A stretch of 64,000 bases of DNA from Seriola aureovittata. Its lineage: Eukaryota > Chordata > Actinopteri > Carangiformes > Carangidae. Under the pieces are notes generated by a model. The model made no database searches. It saw only the letters and a list, made by a program, of their open reading frames with translations, and was not told where the DNA came from. Every line of letters begins with the position of its first letter. The stretch's first letter is position 1. Of this stretch, positions 27,011 to 49,159 are shown piece by piece. Position numbers and translations under genes: made by a program. The stretch covers positions 25,433,376-25,497,375 of the forward strand of contig NC_079373.1 of NCBI RefSeq assembly GCF_021018895.1, in the 5' to 3' direction.

Positions 27011-27672
27011 TTTTTATAAATTACAGCATGACATCCTTGTTAAACATTATGTGATCTTCATTTGAATAAGATTGAATGTGGAATTTGTAGAAACGATTGG
27101 AACAAGCCACTTATCCTGAATTCAATTTAATCCAAAACATTGTGCATTATGTTGTAGGACTTTTTTCAGCTCCCAAAAAACATTAATCATTCATTCAGTT
27201 GCAGTTTGTTGAGCTCTCAGGGCCACCTCACGAGAGTATGGGCAGATGGACAAATCATTGTCATTTTAACCAACAGAAAACTTTATCTGAGATTCACTTT
27301 CTTAAACATGAATCAGTGTAAAAATAGTTTTCAGAAGTTGTCCATGATATTGATTTTATTATTATTAATATTATTCTTATCATTATTTCAAAGCAAGCCT
27401 TCACAGACAGGAAGTGAGTTGTGTTTGTTGGACAGTAAAGTGGGCCAGGCAGCTTTTTGATGTGTGGAGTGTAAATATAGCCCTCCGCCCTCCTCCCTCT
27501 AATTGTAGCTGTGTTGTTTTCATATTGTTGAATCTCAGAGATGTATAATTCATCACGCAAATAATGTGGAACAAAACAAACTCTCCTATGAGCTCCCGAG
27601 AGGCCAAGCGTCTAATGAGTTCACTCCATAAAATATTCATACCTCTGCAAAATATACTGTCACTTCTCCTAC
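27011..27672. promoter_or_regulatory. Candidate conserved non-coding island beside the satellite
   Basis: From about 27190 to 27660 the DNA is unique, of balanced composition and rich in homeodomain-type AT words such as 'tctaattgtagc' and 'gtataattcatc'. It ends directly at a (CA)n tract. No coding signal survives inspection. The resemblance to vertebrate enhancers is an impression only. Confidence 0.3.

Positions 27673-27739
<67 letters not shown>
27673..27739. repeat. (CA)n microsatellite
   Basis: About 33 CA units. A (GT)n tract follows 92 bp later, giving a long potential inverted repeat. Confidence 0.97.
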
Positions 27740-27741
<2 letters not shown>

Positions 27742-27826
27742 CAATATCCCATTAGATATAATAGCAGGGTGTTCGACCGTAACTGCGCGTTGATCACTGT
27801 CACCCAAAAACACAGCAGACTGTCTC

Positions 27827-27830
<4 letters not shown>

Positions 27831-27870
<40 letters not shown>
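27831..27870. repeat. (GT)n microsatellite
   Basis: About 20 GT units, then a short (GA) stretch. Confidence 0.96.
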
Positions 27871-27876
<6 letters not shown>

Positions 27877-29100
27877 GGAGAGACTGGCAGTATTAAGGAG
27901 ACTAGTTACCCATGATGCTCCAGGTGTCATTCAGTATTAGTCTTATCAGGTGTTTCAGGTTTCCCAAAAATGTTAAAGACGTTTCAGAACAAAAAACAAT
28001 TTGAAAAACTATTAAACTATTTGATAATGATTCAGATCTTTCCTCTCAATGCTGCCACTTTCTCATGAGTCACAATTAACAAAGGTGTATTTAATGACTT
28101 TTTAATGATTCATGAAAAGACATAATAGATCAGTTATAAGACACTATTAAGAACAACCTCTGGTCGCCTTAAAGCCCCAAAGCAATTTATAGAAATAAAG
28201 GAAAATAATAATGATATGAAAGAAAGAATTATCCACAACGTAACCATGAACATTTTTCAATAAAGTACTTGACCTTCAGATCCTTTGTTTTTTGTTTTGC
28301 TGGATCATCCACTTTAGTTTGATACCATTGAAGTGGCATGTTGAGACAACAGACTGGCCTCCTGTTTTATTTTATCCGTTGTGGAGTAAAACACTTAAAG
28401 TTAACGATCACTAATGAAAACAAAACATTATGTAGCATCCAGTTACTTACACATGGAGGAGAAGAAAAGTTCTGAGTCAAGTGGACCCATCTCAGTAAAG
28501 CCAGAACAGTATTGGCTCCATGGTCGGACTAGGAAAGAATTTACCCACTGGGACCTTCCAAACGAATGTCACTGATGGAGCCTGTAAAGACAATGATAGA
28601 GCTGGTAAAGACTTTATGGATGCTTTGACAGACCACCGGCCGAATGGGATTTTAGCCGGTAGTCCCCATGACCAGTCCGGCTGTGGTCTGGTCTTATCTC
28701 TTTCTTTGTCTGGGGAAATTCTGGACTGCTGCCTTCCCCTGAATGCTGCATATTCTACTGTGACATCTCACCTGCGGGCGAGCCCTGTGCCTTCATAAAC
28801 GTGGGGAGGACCAACGGTTTACCAAAGTTGCACCGAAAAATTCCCTTTTTCGACAGTACATGTATCGCAGCAAGAGTTTAGTTTGAACGAGTTTGACTTT
28901 TTCAGCTGTAAAAATGAATGAAATTGCAGTGCCTTGACAATGGACAATAACTGCTTTTGAGTCAGTCACAATGTTGGGCTCAACATCGTAATGACTGACA
29001 GCCTCCATCTTGTCTCTTGACTCATCCCTAACAGGTTAAAGTAGTTAAAATCATCCCACCTGCTCCAGAGTAATAAATCCATCCAAATCAGGCTTAACTT
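27871..29100. other. Intergenic, no gene seen
   Basis: The 92-codon open frame at 28520-28798 (plus) has no recognisable domain and no exon boundaries that would join it to neighbours. The rest is AT-rich unique DNA. Confidence 0.45.
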
Positions 29101-29760
29101 TTTTCTAATTTTCAACCTTCCAGACCAGATTTGGACATTTTGGAGCGATGAAGTTTCCCCTGGTGTGAACCTGTCTCCAGGCAGCGGGACGGACAGGTGG
29201 ACCTGGCAGCTTTATCCAATCACATCCAATAATGACCCGGGGATCGAGAGATGAGAGGGGCAGCAGGTTTTTCATTTCGTGCAGAGTGGCCGCCGTCGTC
29301 CGCCGACTCATTTCTCTCTCGGGGGAGAGAATTAAGTCCAACAGGCTCTTCAGGAAATCATCTCTCCTCTTTAATATTCTCCAACGCCACGTGGCTTCTC
29401 GGCGAGCTGAAGTGAAAAAAGGTCGAGGGCCGGACTCGTGATCAACGGCCACATCAGGGCAGCGTCAGGAGGAGAGCGAGGAGGGAGGGGTCCGCTGATT
29501 TTCATTAAGATGGACTCCGGAGCGCTTGTCTTATTAACGGGTCATTAGGCTCTCCGTGGCCGACAGATTGGCTGAACAGGAAGCAGGGGAGCAGGCAGAA
29601 GGTAATTGCAGTCACAGTGACCACACAGGTGCCCGCTAGCCCTGCTCTCGTTGATTGGTTAATTAGTGCGTTGTCAATCAGCCCTCTGCAGCCGCTCGCT
29701 CACACGGTAGTTAAAAGGTGAGAGAGAGTTTCTAATGAAGCCTGAGACTTCAGCTCGTTA
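29101..29760. promoter_or_regulatory. Candidate conserved non-coding block with homeodomain site
   Basis: A GC-richer unique block with overlapping open frames on both strands (29105-29452 minus, 29232-29441 plus), neither resembling a known protein. It contains a homeodomain core TTAATTAG at 29659-29666 and 'acgtggc' E-box-like words. The lack of repeats and the dense motif content suggest regulatory DNA. Confidence 0.33.
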
Positions 29761-30589
29761 CAGTTCCAATTAAAATAACAGCTCAACTAAATAGAGTGAA
29801 GAGTAACACACACACACAAACCCGGTTTCAACTGTTACAGGATGTTTGAGATGGCTATAAGCTGAAGAGTGTGTCCAGTGGTTGTGAAATTTAGAGGCAT
29901 CTGTAAAGTCTTATCAAAATAAGTGGAAATAAAACTGGTTCCTAATCCGTTGTCATTGGCTACAAGGACTCAATGCAGAAACAGCCTTATGTTATCCTTG
30001 CTTCTCATTTAACCTTTTCGTCTCTTATTTCTTTACAAAGAACCAAAAACTGTTTTGGCGACAGTCATCCTGCATCATCAATACAACACCAGCACGCACA
30101 TGGGAATATCAAATGTTAAACGACTCTAATTGAATTGTGAAGATGGAGAAACTATTTGTGGCTCTTTACTTCACATAGAAACGTTTCACGTCTCACAGCT
30201 TGTTCACATCACCACATGAAACTCATTTGAATCAAAGGTAAACAAGATGAACAACCACTTTAGAAAATATGTTTCTTTGACAAAAATGATGAATGAAAAA
30301 TAGAAATTAGAAATTACCGGTGGAGACTGAGCAAAAAGGTTTAAAGGAATACATTAAAAGGATTGTGTTTTTTTAGCAAAATCAAAAACATGATGTCAGA
30401 CTAATATAAGGTATGTTTTCCTTTACGGACAATAAAGATCTGATCTGAGTTTAACAGAGTTTGTGGTTTAAATTTTGTCCACATTTGTCAATCATGTTTA
30501 AGTAAAAACCTGTGTACACTGTATTAATCACCTGAATATTGTAACGCTCAGACTGCACAAAACACCACAATCAATAATGTTTTACCACT
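29761..30589. other. Intergenic, AT-rich, nothing recognised
   Basis: No gene, named repeat or strong motif was found here. Confidence 0.5.
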
Positions 30590-30870
30590 GATGCAGCTCC
30601 CTGAGGAAGCCGACGTTTTCCGCTTTTAGACCAAAAACCTTTTTGTCTCCTCCGACTGATTAGCAGCAGCCGAACACGGCTTGAGAACACTGGTTTTCTT
30701 TTCATTACAAAGCCATAATTGCTGTGTAATTACTCCATCATTGTGGGGTTTTCAGCAGAGAGAGCTCTGCCGCTAATAGCATTAAAACTTCAAAGGTGAC
30801 ATGCCGTCGCCACTGTGCATTAATATTCACGAGGACAGAGGCGGCGGCGAGGCTGAGGCGTTCGCACAAA
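30590..30870. promoter_or_regulatory. Candidate conserved non-coding block
   Basis: Balanced unique sequence with two closely spaced homeodomain-type sites ('cataattgc' near 30713 and TAATTA at 30727-30732) and a GC-rich right side. It is non-coding on inspection. Confidence 0.3.
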
Positions 30871-31419
30871 CACAGCGACCACTTGTTTGTTCTCGAAGAG
30901 AGGATGTTCTGTTTTGATGTCTGACTGCAGATCTGCACAGACATATCTTAATTAGAGCACTTGATTTGTCATGCAAACAAGTCTTGATTTGTAATAGTTG
31001 CCCTTGTGGCGACCTGCTATGTGTCCCCACATGGGAGGAGTGTCCTCATAACGTAGTGATTCACCAGGCTCATGTCCCCACAACAGACATACCCCTTTTT
31101 TTGGATCCAACTCAGGACTATTGCTGCATCTTTTCCCTGCAGATGATTCACTCAGGTGTGCAGGGGCGATTGCTGCTCCCTCCTCCTAGCCGTGTCTCAT
31201 TAGCATCACCGGGCTGACTCAGTTCTGAGGCTGCAGAAGAGGAAGAACATGAACAACACGTACAAATGTTAAAACGTTTTATATTTTAATTATTTACATT
31301 AGCTAACTGTTACTAACACACACAAAAGCTAATACAAGCACAGGGCTGCACATAAACTAGTAGCTAGCTATACTAGCCAAATTTAACATCCCCTGAGCTA
31401 GCTCCTAGCTACAAGGTTC
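30871..31419. other. Intergenic, no gene seen
   Basis: Open frames here are short and unsupported. Confidence 0.45.
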
Positions 31420-31580
31420 GTACGTCCCTTTCTTGTGGACGCGATATCTCGTTAACGCCTTGTCAGAACTTCTTCAAATAAATTTGGCACAAACATTCAC
31501 TTGGACTCAAGTTTGAAGTGATTTGATTTTGGTGGTGAAAGGTCAAAGTTTAAGGTCATGGCTTTTCATTACTGTTTCAT
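31420..31580 (-). repeat. Dispersed repeat with TGACCTTTGACC-type core, inverted copy
   Basis: The order 'ggacgcgatatctcg', 'aaatttggcacaaac', 'cacttggactcaa', 'gaaaggtcaaag' is the reverse complement of the order at 38405-38660. Both are decayed copies of a repeat that I recognise as very common in teleosts. Its class is not known to me. Confidence 0.65.
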
Positions 31581-32040
31581 TACCTCACAAAACATGTTTT
31601 TTGGCCATAACTCACAAATTCATTCACTAGTTATGAAACAATTTAATTCAAATGTGTATAAGGATAAAATTAAGTGATGATTGCACACGACCACGAGGTG
31701 ATGATTCTTAATTTTTTTTAATTCTAGCCTTCTCAGCTCCACATTTCTCCTTTCTTTTTGCTGAAGTCTTCTTCAAGAGTTTTTCATGTTGAAATTTGGT
31801 GTCTTTATTTAACCAATCCATTGTGTGCAACTTGAATAGTTTTCTAAATATTGAACTCCTGAATTTTCTGTGTGCATTTGTCACTTGCCAGCGTCAGCTT
31901 TTTCTTTCTTGCACCATGGAGGACAAGCACCTTATTATTACCTCCAAATCCTGACAGAATGAGTTGTTCTGCACACACGGTGTTACACACTTAATCTGCC
32001 CTGAAAATCCTCCACACATTCACCTTAATCCTCACCTCTC
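31581..32040. other. Intergenic, AT-rich, nothing recognised
   Basis: No coding or repeat signal stands out. Confidence 0.5.
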
Positions 32041-32320
32041 CCTTTCCTCCCCTGAAAAAAAATCCAAATAAAGATCTTATCTCAACCTGGACACTTTTCA
32101 GGTTTTCTGAGACGCATCGCCTCACAGAGACACACTGTTCCAGCGGCGTCGGCTGCATTAATGGTGTGTGAGCAGAGGAAATGTGTTTATTTATGAGTTG
32201 GACACTGTTAATTACCCGCCTGCATGGGTAATTATCTCCCACTTCAAAGATATTTTAACCCTCAGAGACCCAGAGAGAGTCTGTGTGTGGCTGAGCTGGA
32301 CGACCGGCTCAGGACGCCCA
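32041..32320. promoter_or_regulatory. Candidate conserved block with inverted homeodomain sites
   Basis: TAATTACCC at 32209-32217 and GGGTAATTA at 32226-32234 form a perfect 9-bp inverted repeat with an 8-bp spacer. This arrangement could bind two homeodomain proteins. The surrounding DNA is unique and of balanced composition. Confidence 0.35.
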
Positions 32321-32478
32321 AAATATCTGCTACTAATTAGAAGATAACGATGAGTCGTCAGAATATTCACAAATACTCAATGGAAGTCGTACAAACAGGC
32401 AGCGGAGGCAGGAACGATCCTATTGGTCAAGTGCCACCTCAATGAGTGTTTGACTGGTAACACGGCACGAACAATCAT

Positions 32479-32520
32479 CATCCATCCATCCATCCATCCA
32501 TCCATCCATCCATCCATCCA
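32479..32520. repeat. (CATC)n microsatellite
   Basis: About ten tetranucleotide units, directly visible. Confidence 0.96.
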
Positions 32521-33004
32521 AGCTCAGCTCCACTGTGTTCAGTTATCTACATGCAGCTTGTAAAAGGATCCAGCACACACCTCTCAAAAACATTAACCAG
32601 GTTCCCATCCAAATTTCCAAATCCAAAAAAAGAAAAACACAATTAAATGCAAGTTAAACAGCTGGGGGCGCTAATAAAAGGTCGGTGGGAGAAACTAGAA
32701 AACTCTAAAGCACTAAATGTAGAAAATTAGTCATTTTGTGGCAGGAGGAGAAAAGAGCAGGAGTCAGGCTGCAGATCTGAAGATCCAGACCAGCAGAGGG
32801 CAGGAGGTGTGGGAAGTCAAGTAACTCTTTGTCTTTAAGATTGGCCCATTTATTATTCACCATATCTGTGCTGAGTTATTAAAGAAAACTTGTACTGAAT
32901 AAATGGTGCAGATAGTTACAAAAGTAAGACTTCATACAGTCAGACTTGGTTATTCATGATGAGAAAACAGCAGCACAGCAGGTTGTTTCTGAGTGAGCGT
33001 TGCT

Positions 33005-33190
33005 CACAGCCACATCCTCCAGCTCTTCCTGGGAGGTCTCATATATATATACAGGATATATAATCCTCCTCCCAGCGTCTCCTGGGTCTCCTCCCAGTCC
33101 TCCCATCATGATCAGATACTGAACTGACTGCTCTCAACATGACGGAGCAGTGCTTCTTCTCTGAGCTCCTCATCCTGCCTTTTAAATCAG
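33005..33190 (-). mobile_element. Decayed non-LTR retrotransposon remnant
   Basis: The words 'ccagctcttcctgggag', 'atataatcctcc', 'gggtctcctcccag' and 'cagtgcttcttctctgagc' follow in the order I recall from an abundant fish non-LTR element (RTE-like) in antisense orientation. The reading frame is lost. The class assignment is tentative. Confidence 0.5.
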
Positions 33191-34830
33191 ATTTAGTGCC
33201 CACTCCTCTGATCTGGAAAGTGGCCACAGTCATAATGTTAAACAGTCCAAAATAAATTTACTGTTTTATTTTTAGAGGCAAGTTTTCACTGTGGTTGGAG
33301 GGAAGAGCTTGTTCTGTTTGTCATTTTATTTTCAGTTTATTTGTGCATAATGAAGTGTGTTATAATTAAATCTGTGCATATAACATCAAATAAAAATGTT
33401 TCAAAAATGATCATAAAATAATAAAAAAAATTTAAACATTTAAATTTAAAAATTCCAGGGTGATAAAAAAAAGAACAAACCAAATAATATGATAATATAA
33501 ATATAAATGAAATGAAAAATTCACTGAAAACTAAAATAAATGAAATCAGGATACTAGACAATAATTTAAAAAAAATTAAAATAATAAATAACACATTTAA
33601 ATCTTGTCTGTTGATTCATGTTCATGTGAAAGACGAGGAGTTGTTAATGCGACATGAAATCATCAAAACCACAAATTAAATTCTTAATGTGAAATAATAA
33701 TAAGAAACTGTGATTTACCTGCAGGTAGATTCAGCAGACGGTGTTTTACAAACAATATGATCCTAACCCAGAATAAAATAAGCATACACTCTAAATAAGT
33801 GCAGGAATAATTATATCAAATACTGCATTTAAAATCACAGGAAATATTTAACAGCATTTGGATTAATTTTCTAATTAAAGTCAACAGAGGGTTTGTTTTT
33901 TCTTATTATTTACCCCTGCTGTTATTCTGAGCTGCAGTGACGGTGTGAGAGAGTAAAAGCATCAAGTGTGTTTATCTTCGGCTGCTGAGACTCTGCAGTG
34001 TTCGGTCTTTAGTTCTGCAGCATCAGCTGTTTCAGGGACAGAACAACAGCTCCACCTTGTGGTCGGTTAATGAAACGCAAGAAAGTTTATACATCAGTTT
34101 ATTATTGTTTGTTTGGTGTTAAATGTTTTTATATTATAATATCTTTTAACTTACATTTTTAAAGACTTTATGTGGATTTTATTAGTGTGAATGGTTTTTA
34201 ACATTTTAGGATTATTTCAGAAGGAAATGTTTTCTTAATTACATACTGTTTTTTTTTTTTTTTCTTTCCAAACTTGTCTGAACTTGAAAAGGTTGAAAGT
34301 TTATTTTCCATCAACTTCCCTCACCTGATTCGTGTTAACACAAAAAATCTCAAAAAATTTAAAAATAAAATGTTAAAACCAAGATAATATATACTGTATA
34401 TCTTTATTTCCTTTTTTTCTTCTATTCTGCGTTTAGTTTTGTTTTATTTTTTTGATGTTTTTTTGGAAAAGCAATAAAAAGTCAATTGAAAAGTGAAAGT
34501 GAAAAAAGATAATAAAATAAGTAAAATTAATAAAAAAGAATGCAAATTAAATAAGGAAAAATTTAAAAATATTAATAATAAAAACCAGGACACGCTCAAT
34601 CAGTGATTCAATAACATATTTTAATTTTTCAGTGTTTTAGTATAAAAATCCCACCGGCCTGCTGTCGGCTGGTTTCCACTCCCATTGGCTATAACTGTGG
34701 TTTTTCCCAGAGAATCAGCTAAAGTACCAAATCTATTTACACACACAACATCCACATCCAGAGGGGCCAAAGAAAACAGGAAGTCTACCCATCGCTACCC
34801 TGCAAAAACAAAACATCAAACACTATCACC
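33191..34830. other. AT-rich intergenic DNA, possible far 3' end of brd1
   Basis: Strongly AT-rich with homopolymer A and T runs and no gene. On the minus strand, poly(A)-signal-like hexamers are AATAAA (34403-34408) and ATTAAA (34843-34848). These could terminate brd1 transcripts, but the true end cannot be set. Confidence 0.4.
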
Positions 34831-36069
34831 TCACCTCTCAGATTTAATGCTATTAATCAAAAAAAAAAAAAAAAAAAAACTCATAAACAACAGAGGAAGA
34901 GGAGGGGCCTCTACATGTGGCTCCTAGTGTGCCCATAGTATTTTCTTACAATACTCTCTCTATAAAGTAATGCATATACATTTTCTGTTTTACAATAAGT
35001 TAGTACAGGCACATTCTCTTCTCTCCTACAGCTGACTGTAGGTCAGTTCAGGTGGAAAAGATGATTCTGTGACAGAAGACTTGAACTCATCACAGCACAC
35101 AAACAAAAAGGCTGAAAACCTGAAAAACAACTAAACTGTAAAAAAAAAAAAAAAAAACACATTAGTGGGAAACTTGTGGGCAGCAGATCTTTTTTGGTTT
35201 CGGTGTGAATGATGCACTTTAGGCATTTTAAATTTTGAGAGCTTCTATATAGATTTTATATAAATATGTACAAACAAAAAAAAGTAAAAGTAGTCCAGTA
35301 AAAACATTCAGGTAAAAAAAAAAAAAAAAAAAAGATGCACACACAAGAAAAATTAATGCCAAAGACGAGAACTTGAAGCTTGAGAACTCAATAACTTACA
35401 AAAACTGTAAAAAAGGAGCTGAAATAAAAATGTTCAGTACAGTATGCATGTTTGTTTTTTCTCTCTGTAGAGATAGCACCAGCAGAAACACCGACACCAT
35501 CGGCGTCGACGTGGGTCGTCACCTCCGACTGTATAAATATCTGAACCGAAACAAACCCAGGGAGTGAATAAATTAGTGTCAGACCTTTTACAGGATATTT
35601 ACAGGAGCTGCTGCCGTCACACACACACACACTGATGGACATGTTCATGGCAGTGAGATTGTTGCAGCAGTCTTGCAGCACATTTAAGGAGGTCAGAGGT
35701 CAAACTCCGACACATTCAACAGGTTTAGACCCGTGATTTTTCGGTCCTCACAGCCAAGGTTAGATTTTTTTTTTTTCCGTCTTTCAACTTTTTTCACCCG
35801 CTAACCGAGTCGATTTCATTGCATAGCTCTTTGACAAAACAAGATAGCCGTCACAAGCTACAGTATTTCGGACAGAGGGGGGAGGGGGGTAGATGTGCGG
35901 GGAGGCGTGAAAACGATCCAGTTGTAGGAAATGGTAAACATGACAAGTGTGTGTGCGTGTGTGTTGTGCGTACGAGGCAGAAAGAGCATCTCTGCTGTGG
36001 TGGTGTTTAAAACAAAAAGCTGAAAGGTCAAAGGGGGAGAGAGGGATGATGGGAGGAGGGGGGAGGGGT
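34831..36069 (-). other. brd1: Presumed brd1 3' UTR
   Basis: The region directly follows the brd1 stop codon on the minus strand and contains no other gene. Minus-strand ATTAAA at 34843-34848 is a candidate poly(A) signal. Long A/T homopolymers (34859-34879, 35140-35157, 35314-35333) lie inside. The extent is inferred, not shown. Confidence 0.45.
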
Positions 36070-46336
<10,267 letters not shown>

Positions 46337-47259
46337 GTTGAAACCGTGAAGACCCTGAAACAGAGAAATGAAACCACAGTGTCAATGACTGATGTAATTG
46401 CTGAACAACGGCAGTTTTTTCATGCCATTAACTCTGACCCTGACCAACCCTAACGCTGTGAAGCAACAACCTGCAGTGTGTAATGGATCTAACAGGAACC
46501 TGCACCAATGATTAACAGCCTTAACCCTCAAAGTTGCCTTTCAGGAACCTTGTTGGGCGGTTAATGTTCTTACACAAGGATGTCACCGCCTCTTCCTCCA
46601 GCCTTCAAACACAGAGGAGCAGAAAAATATGTAAAAATTAAACACACTATTTTACATTTCTGTGACACACAGCTGACTGTTATCATACAACAACCAAGAG
46701 TGCCGAGCAACTGAGCATGGATTAAGATTTAGGCACCTAAATGCAACATAAAACAATCCATCAGTGCATTATTAATAATGCGTGTCTTTCACACGGTACA
46801 GCTGAGTCTCGTCTGCTGCAGGTGTTGCATTATAAATTGCTGTCAGCAGTTATTGGGTGATGCTGATTATGCAAATGTCCTGAATACATTAAAGGTGAGT
46901 ATTGTTTGAGCCACTATGATACATCAGAACTATTTCCAATACCTTAGCTTGGGCAATATAATATACATTTAATTATTTCTCTCGTGAAAAAATATGTAAA
47001 ACTAAACGCACTAAACACTGTGTTAAGTTAGACCAATCGAATCAAAGATTATTTACAATTATCTGACAAAGCTATTGGTGCAAACTTTTGACATTTTTCA
47101 ACACTTTAAGTTGCACAAACATACATATCTCTACTTATACATGTACAATGCTATAGTAGTTCTTGTCCAGCTCATACATGAGTACAAAAGATATATGTTT
47201 GTGATTGTTTATCATTTTTCATCTGTATGTGTGTATGTCTATAATAGGCCTGTGTTTTT

Positions 47260-47800
47260 TTTTTTAAATTAAATAAATCTGTAGATTAGTTTCTTGATTA
47301 ATTATTGACTCCAAACACAGAATAAATGTCCATCACAGTTTCAAAGAATATAAGCTGACGTATTTAAACATCTAGCTTCAGCGCTTCAACACTCTACAAG
47401 AGAGGTTAATTTAACATTCATCATAGACTATGAAAAAATACAGTAGATATCTGAACCTAAAAAATATTGTGAATTTGGCTTACGAAATGACTTACCTAAT
47501 GATAATTGAAAAGTCGTTTTAGTGATTTTTTAAGCAAATATTTTAAGAATGTGAGGCTTCCAGCTTCACAAATGTGATGACTTCATACCATTATTTGATG
47601 CATGTGACAATAATAATGAATATATTTGGGCTTTGGACAGTGGATCAGACTAAACAAGACATTTGAAGACATCAGCTTGGTCTCTGGAGTATTTAAACGG
47701 GCACTGTTCACCATATATTGACTTTTATCAACAAAAGAGTTAACTAATTAAGTAATTAATCGATAATGAAAATATTGGTTAGCTGCCGTCCTAATCAATC
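47260..47800 (-). repeat. hAT-like MITE remnant(s) in brd1 intron 1
   Basis: 'ttgattaattattgactcc' and 'aattaatcgataatgaaaat' with 'agctgccgtc' mark decayed ends of the same family. The interior is AT-rich. The intron spans 46355-48794. Confidence 0.45.
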
Positions 47801-47904
47801 ATAACATAATATTGTGACATCATATCGAACAATTACACCTTCGCAGACTTCTACTAGGAACATGTGGGTTAGCTGGGGACTTTAAATGGGAAGTTCCGTT
47901 GCGT

Positions 47905-48400
47905 GTTTGTGTAGCTTTCATTTCTGAGATCAACGTGCTTTCAGTTGAATGTCGTTACAGAACAGGGGGCAGAGACAGACAGTGAAAACTATTATTTTTC
48001 TTCCTTTCTGTGCTGTATGTCTAAGTACAGTAAGAGCTCTTGGAAAGCTAAATCTTAAAAAGACTATGCAACCTCATGTGTACCCTCACAGGCGTCAACA
48101 GGGGACGAGGTTCAACTGGCAGCTTTATATGTATCGCTCTAGTGTGTGAGCTTTAATTTCTGAGATCAACATGTTTTCAGTTGGGATCTGAACGTGGTGA
48201 CAGTAAAGGGGGCGGAAACAGGCTGGATGTGATAACGTTGTACTGTATGAATGAAAGAAATGCCCCGAGAGCAGCTCTGCGCCTCTTCACCGACCGCAGG
48301 GAGCCTCTGACCGGCTGCCTGATGCCGCTGAGAGCCGGTTGGTGTTGCTGAACATCACCGGCCAACAGCAGCAGCTTGCTCAGTTCTCTCTAACTGAAAC
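47905..48400 (+). repeat. Direct repeat plus dispersed element in brd1 intron 1
   Basis: The word 'atttctgagatcaac.tg.tttcagttg' occurs at about 47919-47946 and again at about 48156-48183, 237 bp apart, each followed by 'gggg.cag/ggaaacag' sequence. The stretch 48290-48365 ('cggctgcctgatgccgctg', 'gttgctgaacatcaccgg') resembles a common fish repeat. Confidence 0.5.
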
Positions 48401-48794
48401 TGTTCCTGCTAGCCACGGCTAAAGTTAGCTCCACTTAACTGAACCACAACCTTAATCTTGGAGAGTAATCGAACGTCCTTCAACGTTATCCACTAAACAC
48501 AGGTCTGTGACAAGAAAAGACTAACCGGTGATGTCCTCTACTGAGGCGGCGGCCTCTCTGGTCGCCGGTTAAACGCATTAGGACACTCCGTCCACAAACC
48601 GAGCTAACGTTAGCCTGCTAGCAGTACACTAACTGAGGGGGGAGGAAATATGGCGACAAGCACAACAAGAAACTGCCTCGATTGAAAAAGGTGGCTTTTC
48701 CTCGGAGCACCACGGGTTGGTTTTGGGTTCTAGCCTGCCCAGGCTGTAGGGGAAGGATACTAAAGAGGTGAGGACAGAGTGAGGATGAACTTAC

Positions 48795-49120
48795 CTCGGT
48801 ATTTTCACGAATTCAGCTTGTAAAAACAGCAGCAATGGCGGCGCGGCCTGCGGAGCGAAGGGGCAGTTAAATCCACATTCAGTCCGCTCATCCAACGGCG
48901 GCCGCGGCTCGCGCTGAACCGAGTATATCCTGAGAGTGACCGGCAGGTATCCAGGGCGACGGAGCCGGTACCGGGTGTTCTACTTTGATCAAAGTAAACA
49001 CTGGTCGGCAGGACTGTTTAGAGGCAGTTGGAAGTGGCAGAGCTCAGCGGCTGCCCGAGCTTCTCTTCCCCCAACAACAATGCGGTACGCTGTGCGAGTC
49101 GTTTACGCCGTGACGTCACC
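48795..49120 (-). promoter_or_regulatory. brd1: brd1 non-coding first exon and CpG-rich promoter
   Basis: A non-coding exon ends at 48795 with ACCGAG|GTAAGT on the minus strand. Upstream DNA to about 49120 is rich in CpG. A perfect CRE, TGACGTCA, stands at 49111-49118, and a YY1-like CCGCCAT core lies in the exon near 48837. This fits a housekeeping-type promoter. The exact start site is not known. Confidence 0.7.
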
Positions 49121-49159
49121 GCGTACGAAACGTACAAATGAGAACCTGTTTTTTTTTTT

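Larger units (their letters stand above)
46355..48794 (-). other. brd1: brd1 first intron
   Basis: The acceptor TTTCAG at 46355-46360 precedes the coding exon by 18 nt of 5' UTR (46337-46354), and the donor GTAAGT starts at 48794. It contains the repeats listed separately. An octamer-like 'gattatgcaaatg' lies near 46864. No gene is seen on either strand. Confidence 0.75.

Noticed and set aside
27401..27930. Open frames with Val-Cys or His-Thr repeats
   Set aside because: They are translations of (CA)n/(GT)n microsatellites.
28520..28798. 92-codon plus-strand open frame
   Set aside because: No recognised domain, no supporting splice-linked exons, and composition like its non-coding surroundings.
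33337..33594. Minus-strand hydrophobic 85-codon frame (Phe/Ile/Leu-rich)
   Set aside because: It results from A-rich plus-strand DNA read as TTT/ATT codons; no real membrane-protein signature and no splice context.
1..34800. Exons of a tafa5-like gene expected beside brd1 by human synteny
   Set aside because: I looked for the conserved cysteine-rich exon pattern in the listed frames and the sequence and did not find it; only non-coding islands remain.
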